From assembly GCA_023433615.1 (NCBI GenBank), contig JAEZCJ010000155.1, forward strand, positions 1 through 20,733: 20,733 bases of DNA, written 5' to 3'. The notes beneath the pieces are model-generated. The model had not been told where the DNA came from and did no database searches. It saw nothing but the letters and a program-made list of their open reading frames with translations. Below are positions 1 to 7,367 of the stretch, piece after piece. The position numbers were made by a program, and so were the translations under genes. How positions within the stretch are numbered: position 1 is the first letter of the stretch; each line of letters opens with the position of its first letter. The DNA is from Bacillota bacterium (lineage in GTDB: Bacteria > Bacillota > Bacilli > Paenibacillales > Paenibacillaceae).

Positions 1-45
1 TTCTATCTGCGGAATCTATAATGGAATCTTGCGAAACACTAATAC

Positions 46-76
46 ACCGTCAAGGGCTATGCACGCCCTTGACGGT
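46..76. terminator. Perfect 12-bp hairpin downstream of the YutG-like gene
   Basis: ACCGTCAAGGGC (46-57) pairs perfectly with GCCCTTGACGGT (65-76) across a 7-nt loop. It lies about 30 nt past the stop of the minus-strand gene ending at 106. Neither side carries a long T run, so it is a probable rather than textbook intrinsic terminator. It could serve both strands if a plus-strand gene ends to the left of the window. Confidence 0.6.
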
Positions 77-105
77 CTATTCGATTTGCTAGCCGCGCAA
101 CGCGG

Positions 106-645
106 TCAGTCGAGCGGCGGTTCCGTGACGCCTTCGCGCTCCGCCTGCTTGCGATGCGCGATCCGGCTGCTGGCCGATGCCGCAACGGCGCCAACGATAT
201 CGTCCAGGAAGGTATGGATTTCGCCGTCCTTCTTGTCGTTGAGCCGCTGTAACACGCCGGGCTTCAGCTTATCGATGTAGCCGAAGTTCGTGAACCCGAT
301 GCTGCCGTATACGTTCACGATCGACAACGCCAATATTTCATCGACGCCGTACAGCCCCTCATCGTTCTTGATCATCGCCTGCAGCGGCGGGAACAGCTTG
401 CCTTCTTCTGCTAGGATATCGAGCTGAATGCCTGTCAGAACGGCGTTCTGCACTTCGCGCTTGGACAGGACGGCATCCACGTGAATTTCGCACTCCTCGA
501 TAGTCAGATCGGGAAAGTAAGGCGATTGAAGCACGATGACGAGCTCGGCGATCTGCCGGCGCGTAACGCCTCGCTTCGCAAGCCAATCCTTCGTCGCTTC
601 CGCGACTTCCTTGCTGTTCAGCACATATTGGCTAGGGTCGGACAT
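106..645 (-). CDS. yutG: YutG/PgpA-like phosphatidylglycerophosphatase A family protein
   Basis: A 179-residue soluble protein that I recognise as the Gram-positive YutG branch of the phosphatidylglycerophosphatase A family. The supporting blocks are a central run around GLYGVDEILALSIVNVYGSI and a C-terminal HTFLDDIVGAVAA. Family members are annotated as removing phosphate from phosphatidylglycerol phosphate in phospholipid synthesis, but the short Firmicute forms lack membrane segments and their activity is less certain. The ATG at 645 is chosen over a GTG at 654: the minus strand reads GAGGTG about 8 nt before this ATG, and the GTG codon lies inside that ribosome binding site. The gene stands alone on its strand here and diverges from gerM across a 142-bp gap. 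The family call is good; the enzymatic role is inferred. Confidence 0.8.
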   Translation of the reverse strand: MSDPSQYVLNSKEVAEATKDWLAKRGVTRRQIAELVIVLQSPYFPDLTIEECEIHVDAVLSKREVQNAVLTGIQLDILAEEGKLFPPLQAMIKNDEGLYGVDEILALSIVNVYGSIGFTNFGYIDKLKPGVLQRLNDKKDGEIHTFLDDIVGAVAASASSRIAHRKQAEREGVTEPPLD

Positions 646-787
646 GTCGGTCACCTCGAATTCGAATATTGGACGTAAGTGGTCTAAAAAAAGGAAGGGC
701 TCGTATACATAGTACTACAAAACAGAGGTTGTACCAAATGTTGGTCAAGCTTGGAAACGGAACCTAAATCATAGGAGGCAGGAAGAC

Positions 788-1849
788 ATGAGTCGAACGC
801 GCAAGTGGAGAAAAATGATGGCAGTCGGCGTTATGACGCTGCCGCTCGTTACGGCGGGCTGCGGTCTATTGGCCGGCGAGAACAGCCAAGCAATCGACCC
901 GCCGCAGCAGCAGTACGAGACGGATCCCGAGAAGGGACAGTCCCCCGGCTCGGAGGAGGAGGCGGCTGCAAGCAGCCTGACGCCGTTAACCGTCTACCTG
1001 AAGGACAGGGGAGGCTACGTCGCGCCGGTCACGATCATGACGCCGCAGGATGAGGCGGAAGAGGCCGGGCGCAAGGCGCTCGAGATGCTCGTAGACGGAG
1101 GGGCTTACGCAAGCGAGCTTCCGGAGGGCTTCCAGGGCCTGCTTCCGAAGGGGACGCAGATTAGCGGAATCGATCTCGTGAAGGATCAGAAGCTTGCGAT
1201 CGTCGATTTCTCGGGACCGTTCGCCGACTATAACGCGGCTGAGGAGCGGCGCATGCTCGAGGCTGTGACCTGGACGCTGACCGGTCTGCCCGATGTCGAG
1301 CAGGTGCAGATCTGGTTCGAAGGCTCGCCGCTGGGCGAGATGCCGGTGGACGGCTATCCGCTGAACGATCCGCTCAGCCGCGGCATGGGGATCAATCTGG
1401 AGCTGGGAGCCGGCGTAAGCTACAGCCATTCGATGCCGGTGACGCTGTATTTCTCGGCCTTGTCGGACGAAGGCGAGCAATATTACGTTCCGGTCACGCG
1501 ATTGATCGAGCGGGATGGCGAGCGGGCGAAGGCGGCGCTGCAGCAGCTGATCGAGGGGCCTTCGCGAGGCGTGGAGCTCAACGGCGTCATGACGCAGGAC
1601 ATCGAGGTGGAGGCCGTGACGGTCGATGGCGATACGGCGGTCGTCGAGTTGAACGATGCAGCCTATGAGCAAGGGCAGCCGGCACCTGCGGAGATGCTGC
1701 AGGCGGTCGTCCTATCCGTAACGGAGAACTCTTCGGCGAGTAAAGTACAGATTCGCGTGAACGGCATGTCCGAGGTCGTCGATACGGAGAACCGCTCCTA
1801 CAGCGAGCCCGTGGAGAGACCGGACCGCGTCAACGCGTTGAAAGCATAA
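788..1849 (+). CDS. gerM: Spore germination lipoprotein GerM
   Basis: A 353-residue GerM homologue. It begins with a basic stretch and a short hydrophobic segment ending in VTAGC, so Cys25 is the likely lipidated residue and the protein is probably membrane-anchored on the outer face. An acidic, Gln/Pro-rich linker (about 30-65) leads to two tandem GerMN domains, roughly residues 67-190 and 216-332, each starting with a TVYL/TLYF-type strand. GerM in Bacillus is needed for normal sporulation and germination. AGGAGG around 772-777 lies about 10 nt before the ATG. Downstream come rph and rdgB, the same order as B. subtilis gerM-rph-ysnA, which supports the call. No convincing promoter was recognised in the 142-bp gap upstream. 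Confidence 0.92.
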   Translation: MSRTRKWRKMMAVGVMTLPLVTAGCGLLAGENSQAIDPPQQQYETDPEKGQSPGSEEEAAASSLTPLTVYLKDRGGYVAPVTIMTPQDEAEEAGRKALEMLVDGGAYASELPEGFQGLLPKGTQISGIDLVKDQKLAIVDFSGPFADYNAAEERRMLEAVTWTLTGLPDVEQVQIWFEGSPLGEMPVDGYPLNDPLSRGMGINLELGAGVSYSHSMPVTLYFSALSDEGEQYYVPVTRLIERDGERAKAALQQLIEGPSRGVELNGVMTQDIEVEAVTVDGDTAVVELNDAAYEQGQPAPAEMLQAVVLSVTENSSASKVQIRVNGMSEVVDTENRSYSEPVERPDRVNALKA

Positions 1850-1867
1850 GCAGCAGCGGCATGCACG

Positions 1868-1896
1868 GGAGGGAGGCTGGATATCCGGCCTTCCTC
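1868..1896 (+). terminator. Imperfect hairpin after gerM
   Basis: Shortly after the gerM stop, a GGGAGGC...GCCTTCC arm pair with one wobble surrounds TGGATATCCG, followed by TCTTCGG. This is a plausible weak terminator separating gerM from rph. There is no real T run. Confidence 0.4.
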
Positions 1897-1960
1897 TTCG
1901 GCATCTCGGATTCAAGGGCGCGCTCTGGAATCGTGCGAAGATGCTTTTCCGAATGGAGTC

Positions 1961-1969
1961 TGGTAAAAT
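1961..1969 (+). promoter_or_regulatory. Candidate extended -10 promoter for rph-rdgB
   Basis: TGGTAAAAT gives a TGn-extended -10 (TAAAAT at 1964-1969), 55 nt before the rph start. No good -35 lies 16-18 bp upstream. The same TGGTAAAAT string occurs in the clpP promoter of this window. Confidence 0.4.
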
Positions 1970-2023
1970 GGTGACGAATCGCGCCGCAGCAGGCGAGGAC
2001 AGAACAATCGGGAGGCTATGCGA

Positions 2024-2770
2024 ATGAGGAGCGATAAGCGGACGAACGACCAGCTTCGTCCGGTCACGATACAATTGAATCCGAACAAATATGCGGAGGG
2101 CTCCGTCTGGATCGAGATGGGCGAGACGAAGGTGCTCTGCACCGCGACGGTGGAAGAGCGGGTGCCGCCGTTCATGAAGGGGCAGGGCAAGGGCTGGGTA
2201 ACGGCCGAATATTCGATGCTGCCGCGCGCGACGCAGAGCCGCAACCAGCGCGAGGCCGCGAAGGGCAAGCTGACGGGCCGGACGATGGAGATCCAGCGCC
2301 TGATCGGCCGCGCGCTTCGTTCCGTCGTCGATTTGCAGGCGCTGGGCGAGCGGACGATCACGCTGGACTGCGATGTCATCCAGGCGGACGGCGGCACGCG
2401 TACGACGTCGATCACCGGCTCGTTCGTCGCGCTGGCGCTCGCGGTACATAAGCTGTCCGGTCATCATGCATATGCCAAATACCCGATCACGGATTATCTG
2501 GCTTCCGTCAGCGTGGGCGTCATCGGCGAACAAGCGATGCTCGACTTGAATTATGAAGAGGACTCGAAGGCTAAGGTCGACATGAACGTGGTCATGACGG
2601 GCACGGGCAAGTTCGTCGAAATTCAAGGCACGGGCGAAGATGCCCCGTTCTCGCGCCAAGAGCTGGATGCGCTGCTCGGACTGTCGGAGAGCGGCATTCG
2701 CACGTTGATCGCGAAGCAGCGCGAGGCGCTAGGCGCCGCGGGCGCTCGAATCGGGGGCTCGCTCGTATGA
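2024..2770 (+). CDS. rph: Ribonuclease PH
   Basis: A 248-residue ribonuclease PH, a phosphate-dependent 3'-5' exoribonuclease that trims the 3' ends of tRNA precursors and works as a hexameric ring. Family blocks are clear: LRPVTIQLN near the start, EGSVWIEMGETKVLCTATVE, AEYSMLPRAT, GRTMEIQRLIGRALR, DCDVIQADGGTRT (phosphate-binding region), PITDYLASVSVG, DLNYEEDS and MNVVMTGTGKFVEIQGTGE. Length is normal for the family. The start at 2024 (MRSDKR) is preferred: GGAGG at 2011-2015 lies 8 nt before it, whereas the in-frame ATG at 2018 is only 2 nt from GGAGG. The stop codon overlaps the rdgB start, so the two are probably translationally coupled. Confidence 0.96.
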   Translation: MRSDKRTNDQLRPVTIQLNPNKYAEGSVWIEMGETKVLCTATVEERVPPFMKGQGKGWVTAEYSMLPRATQSRNQREAAKGKLTGRTMEIQRLIGRALRSVVDLQALGERTITLDCDVIQADGGTRTTSITGSFVALALAVHKLSGHHAYAKYPITDYLASVSVGVIGEQAMLDLNYEEDSKAKVDMNVVMTGTGKFVEIQGTGEDAPFSRQELDALLGLSESGIRTLIAKQREALGAAGARIGGSLV

Positions 2771-3414
2771 TGCCGCAAGGCACGGTTGTCGTCGCCACGC
2801 GGAATAAGGGCAAGGTGCGAGAGTTCGCGCATGCGTTCGCGCCGCTCGGTCTTACGGTGAAGAGCATGTTCGATTACGACGGCTTGCCGGCGATCGTAGA
2901 GGACGGCAGCACGTTCGCGGAGAATGCGCGGATCAAGGCGAAGACTGTGGCAGAAGTGCTCGGCATTGCCGTATTGGCGGACGACTCCGGGCTGGAAGTC
3001 GACCAGCTGGGCGGAGCGCCCGGCGTCTATTCCGCCCGTTATGCGGGGGAAGGCGCAGACGATGCGGCCAACAATGCCAAGCTGCTGCGGGAGCTGGGCC
3101 GCGGAGAGATGGCGGCTAAGCAGCCGGCTGGGCTGCCGGAGGGCGTGCGAGCGCTGAGCGCAGGCCGTTTCGTCTGCGCATTGGCATTGTACGATCCATC
3201 CTCCGGGAGCTTCATCGAAGCCGAGGGGCATGCGGAAGGCTGGATCGTCGATCGCCCGCTCGGCGAAGGCGGGTTCGGCTATGATCCGCTCTTCTGGGTG
3301 GCTGCGTTCGGCAGGACGATGGGGCAGCTGTCCACGGACGAGAAGCACGGAATCAGCCACCGGGGCGAGGCGCTCGATAAACTGATCGCAACAATGAAGA
3401 GAGCCGCTGAATAG
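2767..3414 (+). CDS. rdgB: XTP/dITP diphosphatase (RdgB/Ham1 family)
   Basis: A 215-residue house-cleaning pyrophosphatase that hydrolyses dITP, XTP and ITP to the monophosphates, keeping deaminated purines out of nucleic acids. Family motifs in order: VVATRNKGKVREF at the N-terminus (substrate-binding TxNxxK), ENARIKA, LADDSGLEVDQLGGAPGVYSAR with the catalytic acidic pair, GEGGFGYDPLF, and SHRGEALDKL at the C-terminus. ATG overlaps the rph stop as ATGA, with a G-rich ribosome binding site inside rph. An insert between the RELG and RFVCALALYDP blocks (about residues 113-138) makes it slightly longer than the B. subtilis YsnA type. The last 25 bases of the gene form the left side of a terminator hairpin. 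Confidence 0.94.
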   Translation: MMPQGTVVVATRNKGKVREFAHAFAPLGLTVKSMFDYDGLPAIVEDGSTFAENARIKAKTVAEVLGIAVLADDSGLEVDQLGGAPGVYSARYAGEGADDAANNAKLLRELGRGEMAAKQPAGLPEGVRALSAGRFVCALALYDPSSGSFIEAEGHAEGWIVDRPLGEGGFGYDPLFWVAAFGRTMGQLSTDEKHGISHRGEALDKLIATMKRAAE

Positions 3415-3431
3415 CGGCTCTCTTCATTGTT
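3390..3431. terminator. Perfect 19-bp-arm hairpin overlapping the rdgB 3' end
   Basis: The arms 3390-3408 and 3413-3431 are perfect reverse complements across a GAAT loop. The left arm encodes the final rdgB codons and the stop TAG (3412-3414) sits at the loop. The plus side continues TCTTCATTGTTCG. It lies between two convergent genes (rdgB and the methyltransferase ending at 3457), so it probably terminates both. Confidence 0.8.
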
Positions 3432-3456
3432 CGTTCGCATGCGGCGATCGGTGCCG

Positions 3457-4191
3457 CTAGATGCGAGGCGTGAACTTCCTGCCCACGATCATGCCGTCTT
3501 GGTAGCCGTCCGATCCGAAATAGTCGCCGGACAGCAGCATATAGAGCCGCGGGTGGATGAGCGGCAGCGCAGAATGCTCGCCGCTGTCGGCCAGCAGGGG
3601 ATGCTTGTCGAGCGCTTCTCGTTTCACGTATAAGATCGTATTCTGCGCATACCACCATTGAACGTTGTCGTTCTGCCATATTTTCCGCCGGATGGCGTCT
3701 ATCGGTACATATCCGCACGCCGTGAACTTGGCCGCCCAATAGTCGGGCCACTGCTCGTTCACGTGATGCCTGCCGCCCTGATAGGGGACCGCGGCCGAGA
3801 ACAAAATGACGTCGCCATGCCGGATCAGGCTCTGGATGAAGGTGTCCGCGCCGGAGGCAGGGAGATGTTCGGCGACCTCAAGCGATACGACAAGGTCGAA
3901 GCGGCGGCCGAGCGCCAAGGGCTGCGTCAAGTCGCGGGCAATGAATTGCTCGCGCGAAATCTGCAGCATATTCAGATCGACGTAATCCCCGTCCACGCCG
4001 ACGATATCGCGGACGCCCGCGGATTGGAACTCCGCCAGCCAGCCGCCTGTGCCGCAGCCGACATCCAGTACGCTGGCAGCAGGCACAAGCTCTTGCACGA
4101 TCGGAATGATCGTCTGCGCGGAACGTCTCGAACCGTCTTGCTGGGTATGAAAAAATGCCGTACTATAGCGTGCCTCGTCTTCAGCGGTCAC
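3457..4191 (-). CDS. Class I SAM-dependent methyltransferase, substrate unknown
   Basis: A 244-residue Rossmann-fold methyltransferase. Motif I is VLDVGCGTGGW at residues 41-51, followed by the acidic adenosine-binding strand end VGVDGDY (64-70), a post-II aspartate (ARDLTQP) and motif IV/V region FDLVVSLEVAEHLP (98-111). A later HHVNEQWPDYW segment (142-152) recalls methyltransferases found in glycan or secondary-metabolite clusters, but I cannot name a substrate. The start is GTG: AAGGAG at 4200-4205 on the minus strand lies 8 nt upstream and no better ATG exists. It lies 125 nt downstream of the asparagine synthetase gene on the same strand, behind a hairpin, so co-transcription is possible but not certain. 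No signal peptide or membrane segment is seen. Confidence 0.85.
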   Translation of the reverse strand: MTAEDEARYSTAFFHTQQDGSRRSAQTIIPIVQELVPAASVLDVGCGTGGWLAEFQSAGVRDIVGVDGDYVDLNMLQISREQFIARDLTQPLALGRRFDLVVSLEVAEHLPASGADTFIQSLIRHGDVILFSAAVPYQGGRHHVNEQWPDYWAAKFTACGYVPIDAIRRKIWQNDNVQWWYAQNTILYVKREALDKHPLLADSGEHSALPLIHPRLYMLLSGDYFGSDGYQDGMIVGRKFTPRI

Positions 4192-4251
4192 GTCGAGCGC
4201 TCCTTCTAGGCTGGATTAGAAGCTTCATGTTGAGTATAAAAGGTAGCGCCC

Positions 4252-4300
4252 AAGAGGGCAAGATCAGGATCCTGACCGGATCCGCGTTCTTGCCCTTCTT
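4252..4300 (-). terminator. Long imperfect hairpin downstream of the asparagine synthetase gene
   Basis: AAGAGGGCAAGA (4252-4263) pairs with TCTTGCCCTTCTT (4288-4300) with one bulge, and an inner GGATCC pair (4267-4272 and 4278-4283) extends the stem. It begins 17 nt past the minus-strand stop at 4317. The minus-strand tail has no T run, so it may be an RNA-stability or partial-termination hairpin instead. Confidence 0.45.
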
Positions 4301-4316
4301 GCGTACCGTTTGCCGT

Positions 4317-6161
4317 TTAACGGATGGATACGTTGTAGCTGCGCAGCCAGGTATCGACCTGCGCCAAATATGCGAAGAGCTGCGGACCCGACATGAGCTG
4401 GCCGAACCAAGGCATATTCGAGGAGGCGTCCTTCGATTCGGCAATATCGCGAATGCGCTTGACGTTAATCAAGCGAAGCAGCGGGGATGAAGGATCATTC
4501 AAGATGTCGAGCAGCCTTGTGCGTACCGCCTCCAGGTAGTTGGGATTATGCGTTTTGGGATAAGGACTCTTCTTGCGGGTCAGCACATCGTCCGGCAGAA
4601 CGCCTTGCAGCGCGCGGCGGAGAATGCCCTTCTCCCTCTCGCCCGCCGTCTTGATTTCCCAAGGGATGTTGAATACGTAGTCGACCAGTCTGTGATCGCA
4701 GAACGGAACGCGCACCTCGAGACCTACCGCCATGCTCATCCGGTCTTTGCGATCCAGCAGCGTGGGCATGAAACGCGTGATGTTGAGGTACGACATCTCG
4801 CGCATCCGGCGCTGCGTCTCGTCTTCGCCGGCCAGATGCGGCACTTCGGCAATCGCCTCGGCATAGCGGGCTTCGATGTAGTCCAGCGGCTTGATCCAAT
4901 CGGCGATATCCGGTGCCAGCAGATCGGCCCGCATGCCGGAGGCGAGCGCCCAAGGGAAGGTGTTCGCCGTCAGCGATTCTTCCCGATGGAACCAGGGGTA
5001 ACCGCCGAAAATTTCGTCCGCCGCCTCGCCGGAAATCGCGACTGTGGCGCCTTTCTTGATCTCGCGGCAGAACAAATACAGGGAGGCATCGATATCGGCC
5101 ATGCCCGGCAAATCTCTTGCGAACATGGCGGCATCGAGGGCGCCGGCCAGCTCCGGCGTGTCGAAGGCGACGTTATGATGCCTGGTGCCGAGGTGGCTCG
5201 TCATGCGCTCGATCCACGGCGCATCGGCGTTCGGCTGGAAGGCATGCGCCTTGAAGTGCTTGTCGTTGTCCACGTAATCGACCGAATACGTATCGATTCG
5301 GCCTTGACCATTCGCGTCGTAGTAGTTGACGGCCAGCGTCGTCAGGGCGCTGGAATCGAGGCCGCCGGACAGGAGGGTGCATACCGGCACGTCCGAGACG
5401 AGCTGGCGTTCGACAGTGTCTTGCAACAGCTCGCGAACCTTGGCGGCCGTTGCGTCCAAATCTTCCTCGTGCGGCCGGCTCTCCAGCTTCCAATAGGTGT
5501 ATACCCGGGTTCCCGAGCGGTCGACGGTCAAGCATTGGCCGGCCTTAAGCTCGGTCAGGTTGCGATAGACGCCTTGACCCGGCGTGCGCGCAGGCCCAAG
5601 GATGAAGATCTCGGCGAGTCCGTCTGCACCGACCTCTGCTTGGAAGGAAGGATGCGCGAGAATGGCCTTCGGCTCGGAGCCGAAGATGAATAAGCCGTTC
5701 GCATCGCTGAAAAAAAACGGCTTGACGCCGACGCGATCCCTGGCAGCGAAGAGACGCTGCTCGAGCGAGTCCCAGACGGCGAACGCGAAGATGCCGTTGA
5801 AGCGTTCGACGGCCGCCGGTCCCCATTCGATATAGGCGACGAGCAGCACTTCCGTGTCGCAGGTCGTCGTGAAACGGTGCCCGCGATGCTCCAGCTCCCG
5901 CTTCAGCTCTAAGGCATTGTAGAGCTCTCCGTTGTATACCGTTACGAACGTATTGTCGCCGACATGCCTTATCATCGGCTGCGCGCCGTTCTCGGGATCG
6001 ATGACGCTGAGCCGGCGGTGGCCCAGCGCGCAATGCGTCGTAATCCACGTGCCGGAAGCATCGGGGCCGCGAGGCGCAAGGGTATCGGTCATCTGTTCCA
6101 GTGCTGCGCTATGTTGCGTCAGATCGTGCGACCAGTTGATCCATCCTGTGATTCCGCACAT
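4317..6161 (-). CDS. asnB: Asparagine synthase (glutamine-hydrolysing), AsnO type
   Basis: A 614-residue glutamine-dependent asparagine synthetase. MCGITGW places the N-terminal nucleophile Cys directly after Met, as the class II amidotransferase fold requires. RGPD (31-34), GHRRLSVID (47-55), YNGELYN (76-82) and TCDTEVLL (100-107) complete the glutaminase domain. The synthetase domain carries the ATP-binding LSGGLDSS loop (264-271) and the GEAADEIFGGY, DRKDRMSM and EVRVPFCDH segments. A further in-frame upstream ATG (6227) is rejected because it would bury the catalytic Cys; the chosen ATG has GGGAGAGGA on the minus strand at normal spacing. The length equals that of B. subtilis AsnO (614), the sporulation paralogue, which is consistent with the sigma-E-like promoter upstream. 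That role is inferred. Confidence 0.94.
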   Translation of the reverse strand: MCGITGWINWSHDLTQHSAALEQMTDTLAPRGPDASGTWITTHCALGHRRLSVIDPENGAQPMIRHVGDNTFVTVYNGELYNALELKRELEHRGHRFTTTCDTEVLLVAYIEWGPAAVERFNGIFAFAVWDSLEQRLFAARDRVGVKPFFFSDANGLFIFGSEPKAILAHPSFQAEVGADGLAEIFILGPARTPGQGVYRNLTELKAGQCLTVDRSGTRVYTYWKLESRPHEEDLDATAAKVRELLQDTVERQLVSDVPVCTLLSGGLDSSALTTLAVNYYDANGQGRIDTYSVDYVDNDKHFKAHAFQPNADAPWIERMTSHLGTRHHNVAFDTPELAGALDAAMFARDLPGMADIDASLYLFCREIKKGATVAISGEAADEIFGGYPWFHREESLTANTFPWALASGMRADLLAPDIADWIKPLDYIEARYAEAIAEVPHLAGEDETQRRMREMSYLNITRFMPTLLDRKDRMSMAVGLEVRVPFCDHRLVDYVFNIPWEIKTAGEREKGILRRALQGVLPDDVLTRKKSPYPKTHNPNYLEAVRTRLLDILNDPSSPLLRLINVKRIRDIAESKDASSNMPWFGQLMSGPQLFAYLAQVDTWLRSYNVSIR

Positions 6162-6251
6162 GTGTCTCAGTCCTCTCCCGTCATGTAGTCTATTGCTGTG
6201 CATGCTCCGGCCGAAGCCGTCTATCAAGCGTCCTTCTTGCGCGGTATAGGA

Positions 6252-6280
6252 GATATATGCGGAATGAAGGCATAAAATGT
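6252..6280 (-). promoter_or_regulatory. Candidate sigma-E-type promoter for asnB
   Basis: On the minus strand ACATTTT, a 14-nt spacer and CATATATC resemble the sporulation sigma-E consensus (about KMATATT, 14 nt, CATACAHT), with two mismatches in each box. It lies about 90 nt before the start codon. It is supported only by motif similarity and by the AsnO-like identity of the gene. Confidence 0.35.
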
Positions 6281-6333
6281 CTGTCCGACTGGAAGCCTAT
6301 GCGTGAGAGACCTATGACGAAGGAGCGGGAACG

Positions 6334-6666
6334 ATGAACGCAATCGATGATGCGTACAGCATGCGCAAGCCTTATTACGTATCCGTCGGCGCCGGGCAGA
6401 TTCTGGAGGATCCCACGGCTGCCGCGTACGAGCTGGCGATCCAGGCAAACGAAGAGGAGCTGAACAAGCTGCAGGAGCTGTTCGAGGAGCTGGCGAGCAT
6501 GGAGGAAGCGGAGGCCATCCACTTCTTGAAGCATCCGTTCGCGAACGTCTCGCGCGAGCGGATGACGGAAGAATCCTGGGGCCTGACGACACAAATCTAC
6601 AAGCTGCTGCACGAGCTGGGCACGGATGAGACGAAGGCGCATATCGACAGCATGCATATTACATAA
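6334..6666 (+). CDS. Small conserved-looking protein of unknown function (110 aa)
   Basis: I do not recognise a named family. The 110-residue product starts MNAIDDAYSMRKPYYVSVG, has a central acidic, Leu-rich and probably alpha-helical stretch (about residues 30-62, with ANEEELNKLQELFEEL), and ends with a second helical segment. There is no signal peptide, membrane segment or cysteine cluster. AGGAG at 6321-6325 lies 8 nt before the ATG, and codon use resembles that of its neighbours, so it is very likely a real gene. It runs divergently from asnB and is followed after about 20 nt by another small gene in the same direction, suggesting a two-gene unit. A small cytosolic helical protein is all that can be inferred. 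Confidence 0.75.
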   Translation: MNAIDDAYSMRKPYYVSVGAGQILEDPTAAAYELAIQANEEELNKLQELFEELASMEEAEAIHFLKHPFANVSRERMTEESWGLTTQIYKLLHELGTDETKAHIDSMHIT

Positions 6667-6689
6667 CGGAACGGAGGCTGGTGGACAGC

Positions 6690-7034
6690 ATGGTGAACGT
6701 GCAGGAAGCGGCGCTGCGCCGCACGACGATGAAGCAAGGACGATTATGCGGCGAGGTCGAGGTATTGACGGACGATGCGAGCGCGCCGAAAGTGCTCGCG
6801 TATTTCGCGGGAGCGGGAGACGGCGACTATGAACTAATGGCGATCGTGGGCAATGATGCCGATACGGAGATCGACTGGTATGATAACCCGCTGCATCAGG
6901 CCTTCACGGACAAAGCGGAATGGTTCGGGTCGGCCGCTATGGAGGCGGGCGGCGGCGAACGGCAGGCATTCAAGGAGCAGGTGCTGTCCTTCGGCTCGGT
7001 ACGGGACGATCTGGAACGCGAGCTGATGGGTTAG
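6690..7034 (+). CDS. Small hypothetical protein (114 aa)
   Basis: No family recognised. The product is acidic, about 114 residues, with a beta-rich first half (GRLCGEVEVLTDD, VLAYFAG, YELMAIVGND) and a helical C-terminus ending in DDLERELMG. There is no membrane segment or signal peptide. The start is ambiguous: GGAGG at 6673-6677 lies 12 nt before the ATG at 6690 and only 3 nt before an in-frame GTG at 6681, neither ideal; the ATG is chosen. It follows the previous small gene by about 20 nt and a 9-bp-arm hairpin comes 16 nt after its stop, so the two small genes probably form one transcript. Function cannot be assigned. Confidence 0.65.
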   Translation: MVNVQEAALRRTTMKQGRLCGEVEVLTDDASAPKVLAYFAGAGDGDYELMAIVGNDADTEIDWYDNPLHQAFTDKAEWFGSAAMEAGGGERQAFKEQVLSFGSVRDDLERELMG

Positions 7035-7049
7035 CTGCCGCGTCGATTC

Positions 7050-7078
7050 TGTACGATTGAATAGTGGGAAATCGTACA
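7050..7078 (+). terminator. Hairpin after the two small genes
   Basis: TGTACGATT (7050-7058) pairs perfectly with AATCGTACA (7070-7078) across an 11-nt loop, beginning 16 nt past the stop at 7034. The tail TCTAGTTTAG is only partly T-rich. Confidence 0.5.
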
Positions 7079-7125
7079 TCTAGTTTAGTCGCTGCCCTCT
7101 TCAGGGAGACATTTGTGTAAAAAAG

Positions 7126-7233
7126 TACCTCTAATTTCCGTCGTATATACTCATTTAAGTGATAGCGGGCGAATTAGTGGTAGGAAACGCAGCTATTTCT
7201 CCGAAGCAGGGTGTTTGACCCCAATTAGTGGTA
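7126..7233. repeat. Short intergenic repeat, three copies of an AATTAGTGGTA-type motif
   Basis: The 333-bp gap 7035-7367 holds no gene. It contains TACCTCTAATT (7126-7136) and, in the opposite orientation, AATTAGTGGTA at 7172-7182 and again at 7223-7233. The two direct copies are followed by similar sequence (gGAAacgcagct and aGAAgctacgct). The inverted pair differs at a single position. The arrangement resembles small dispersed intergenic repeats of Paenibacillus-type genomes, though that comparison is from memory. Confidence 0.55.
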
Positions 7234-7274
7234 AGAAGCTACGCTAATGAGCGGTGCTGCCATACAACTGGATG

Positions 7275-7303
7275 AACCCGTTAAGCATGAGGCTTAACGG
7301 GTT
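7275..7303. terminator. Perfect 12-bp hairpin between convergent genes
   Basis: AACCCGTTAAGC (7275-7286) pairs with GCTTAACGGGTT (7292-7303) around an ATGAG loop, followed on the plus strand by ATTTGG. It lies between the small plus-strand genes and the minus-strand YihY gene ending at 7368, a normal place for a shared terminator. Confidence 0.6.
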
Positions 7304-7367
7304 ATTTGGCGAAGCGATGCGGATTTGCAGAGCTGCTCATGGCCTCAGCTAGACAATCGCGGACATG

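Noticed and set aside
1712..2659. A 315-codon minus-strand open frame opposite gerM-rph
   Set aside because: It overlaps the rph gene and has Arg/Asp/His-rich composition typical of a shadow frame.
6162..6227. A 22-residue N-terminal extension of the asparagine synthetase
   Set aside because: It would place residues before the catalytic N-terminal Cys; the MCGITGW start has a good ribosome binding site.
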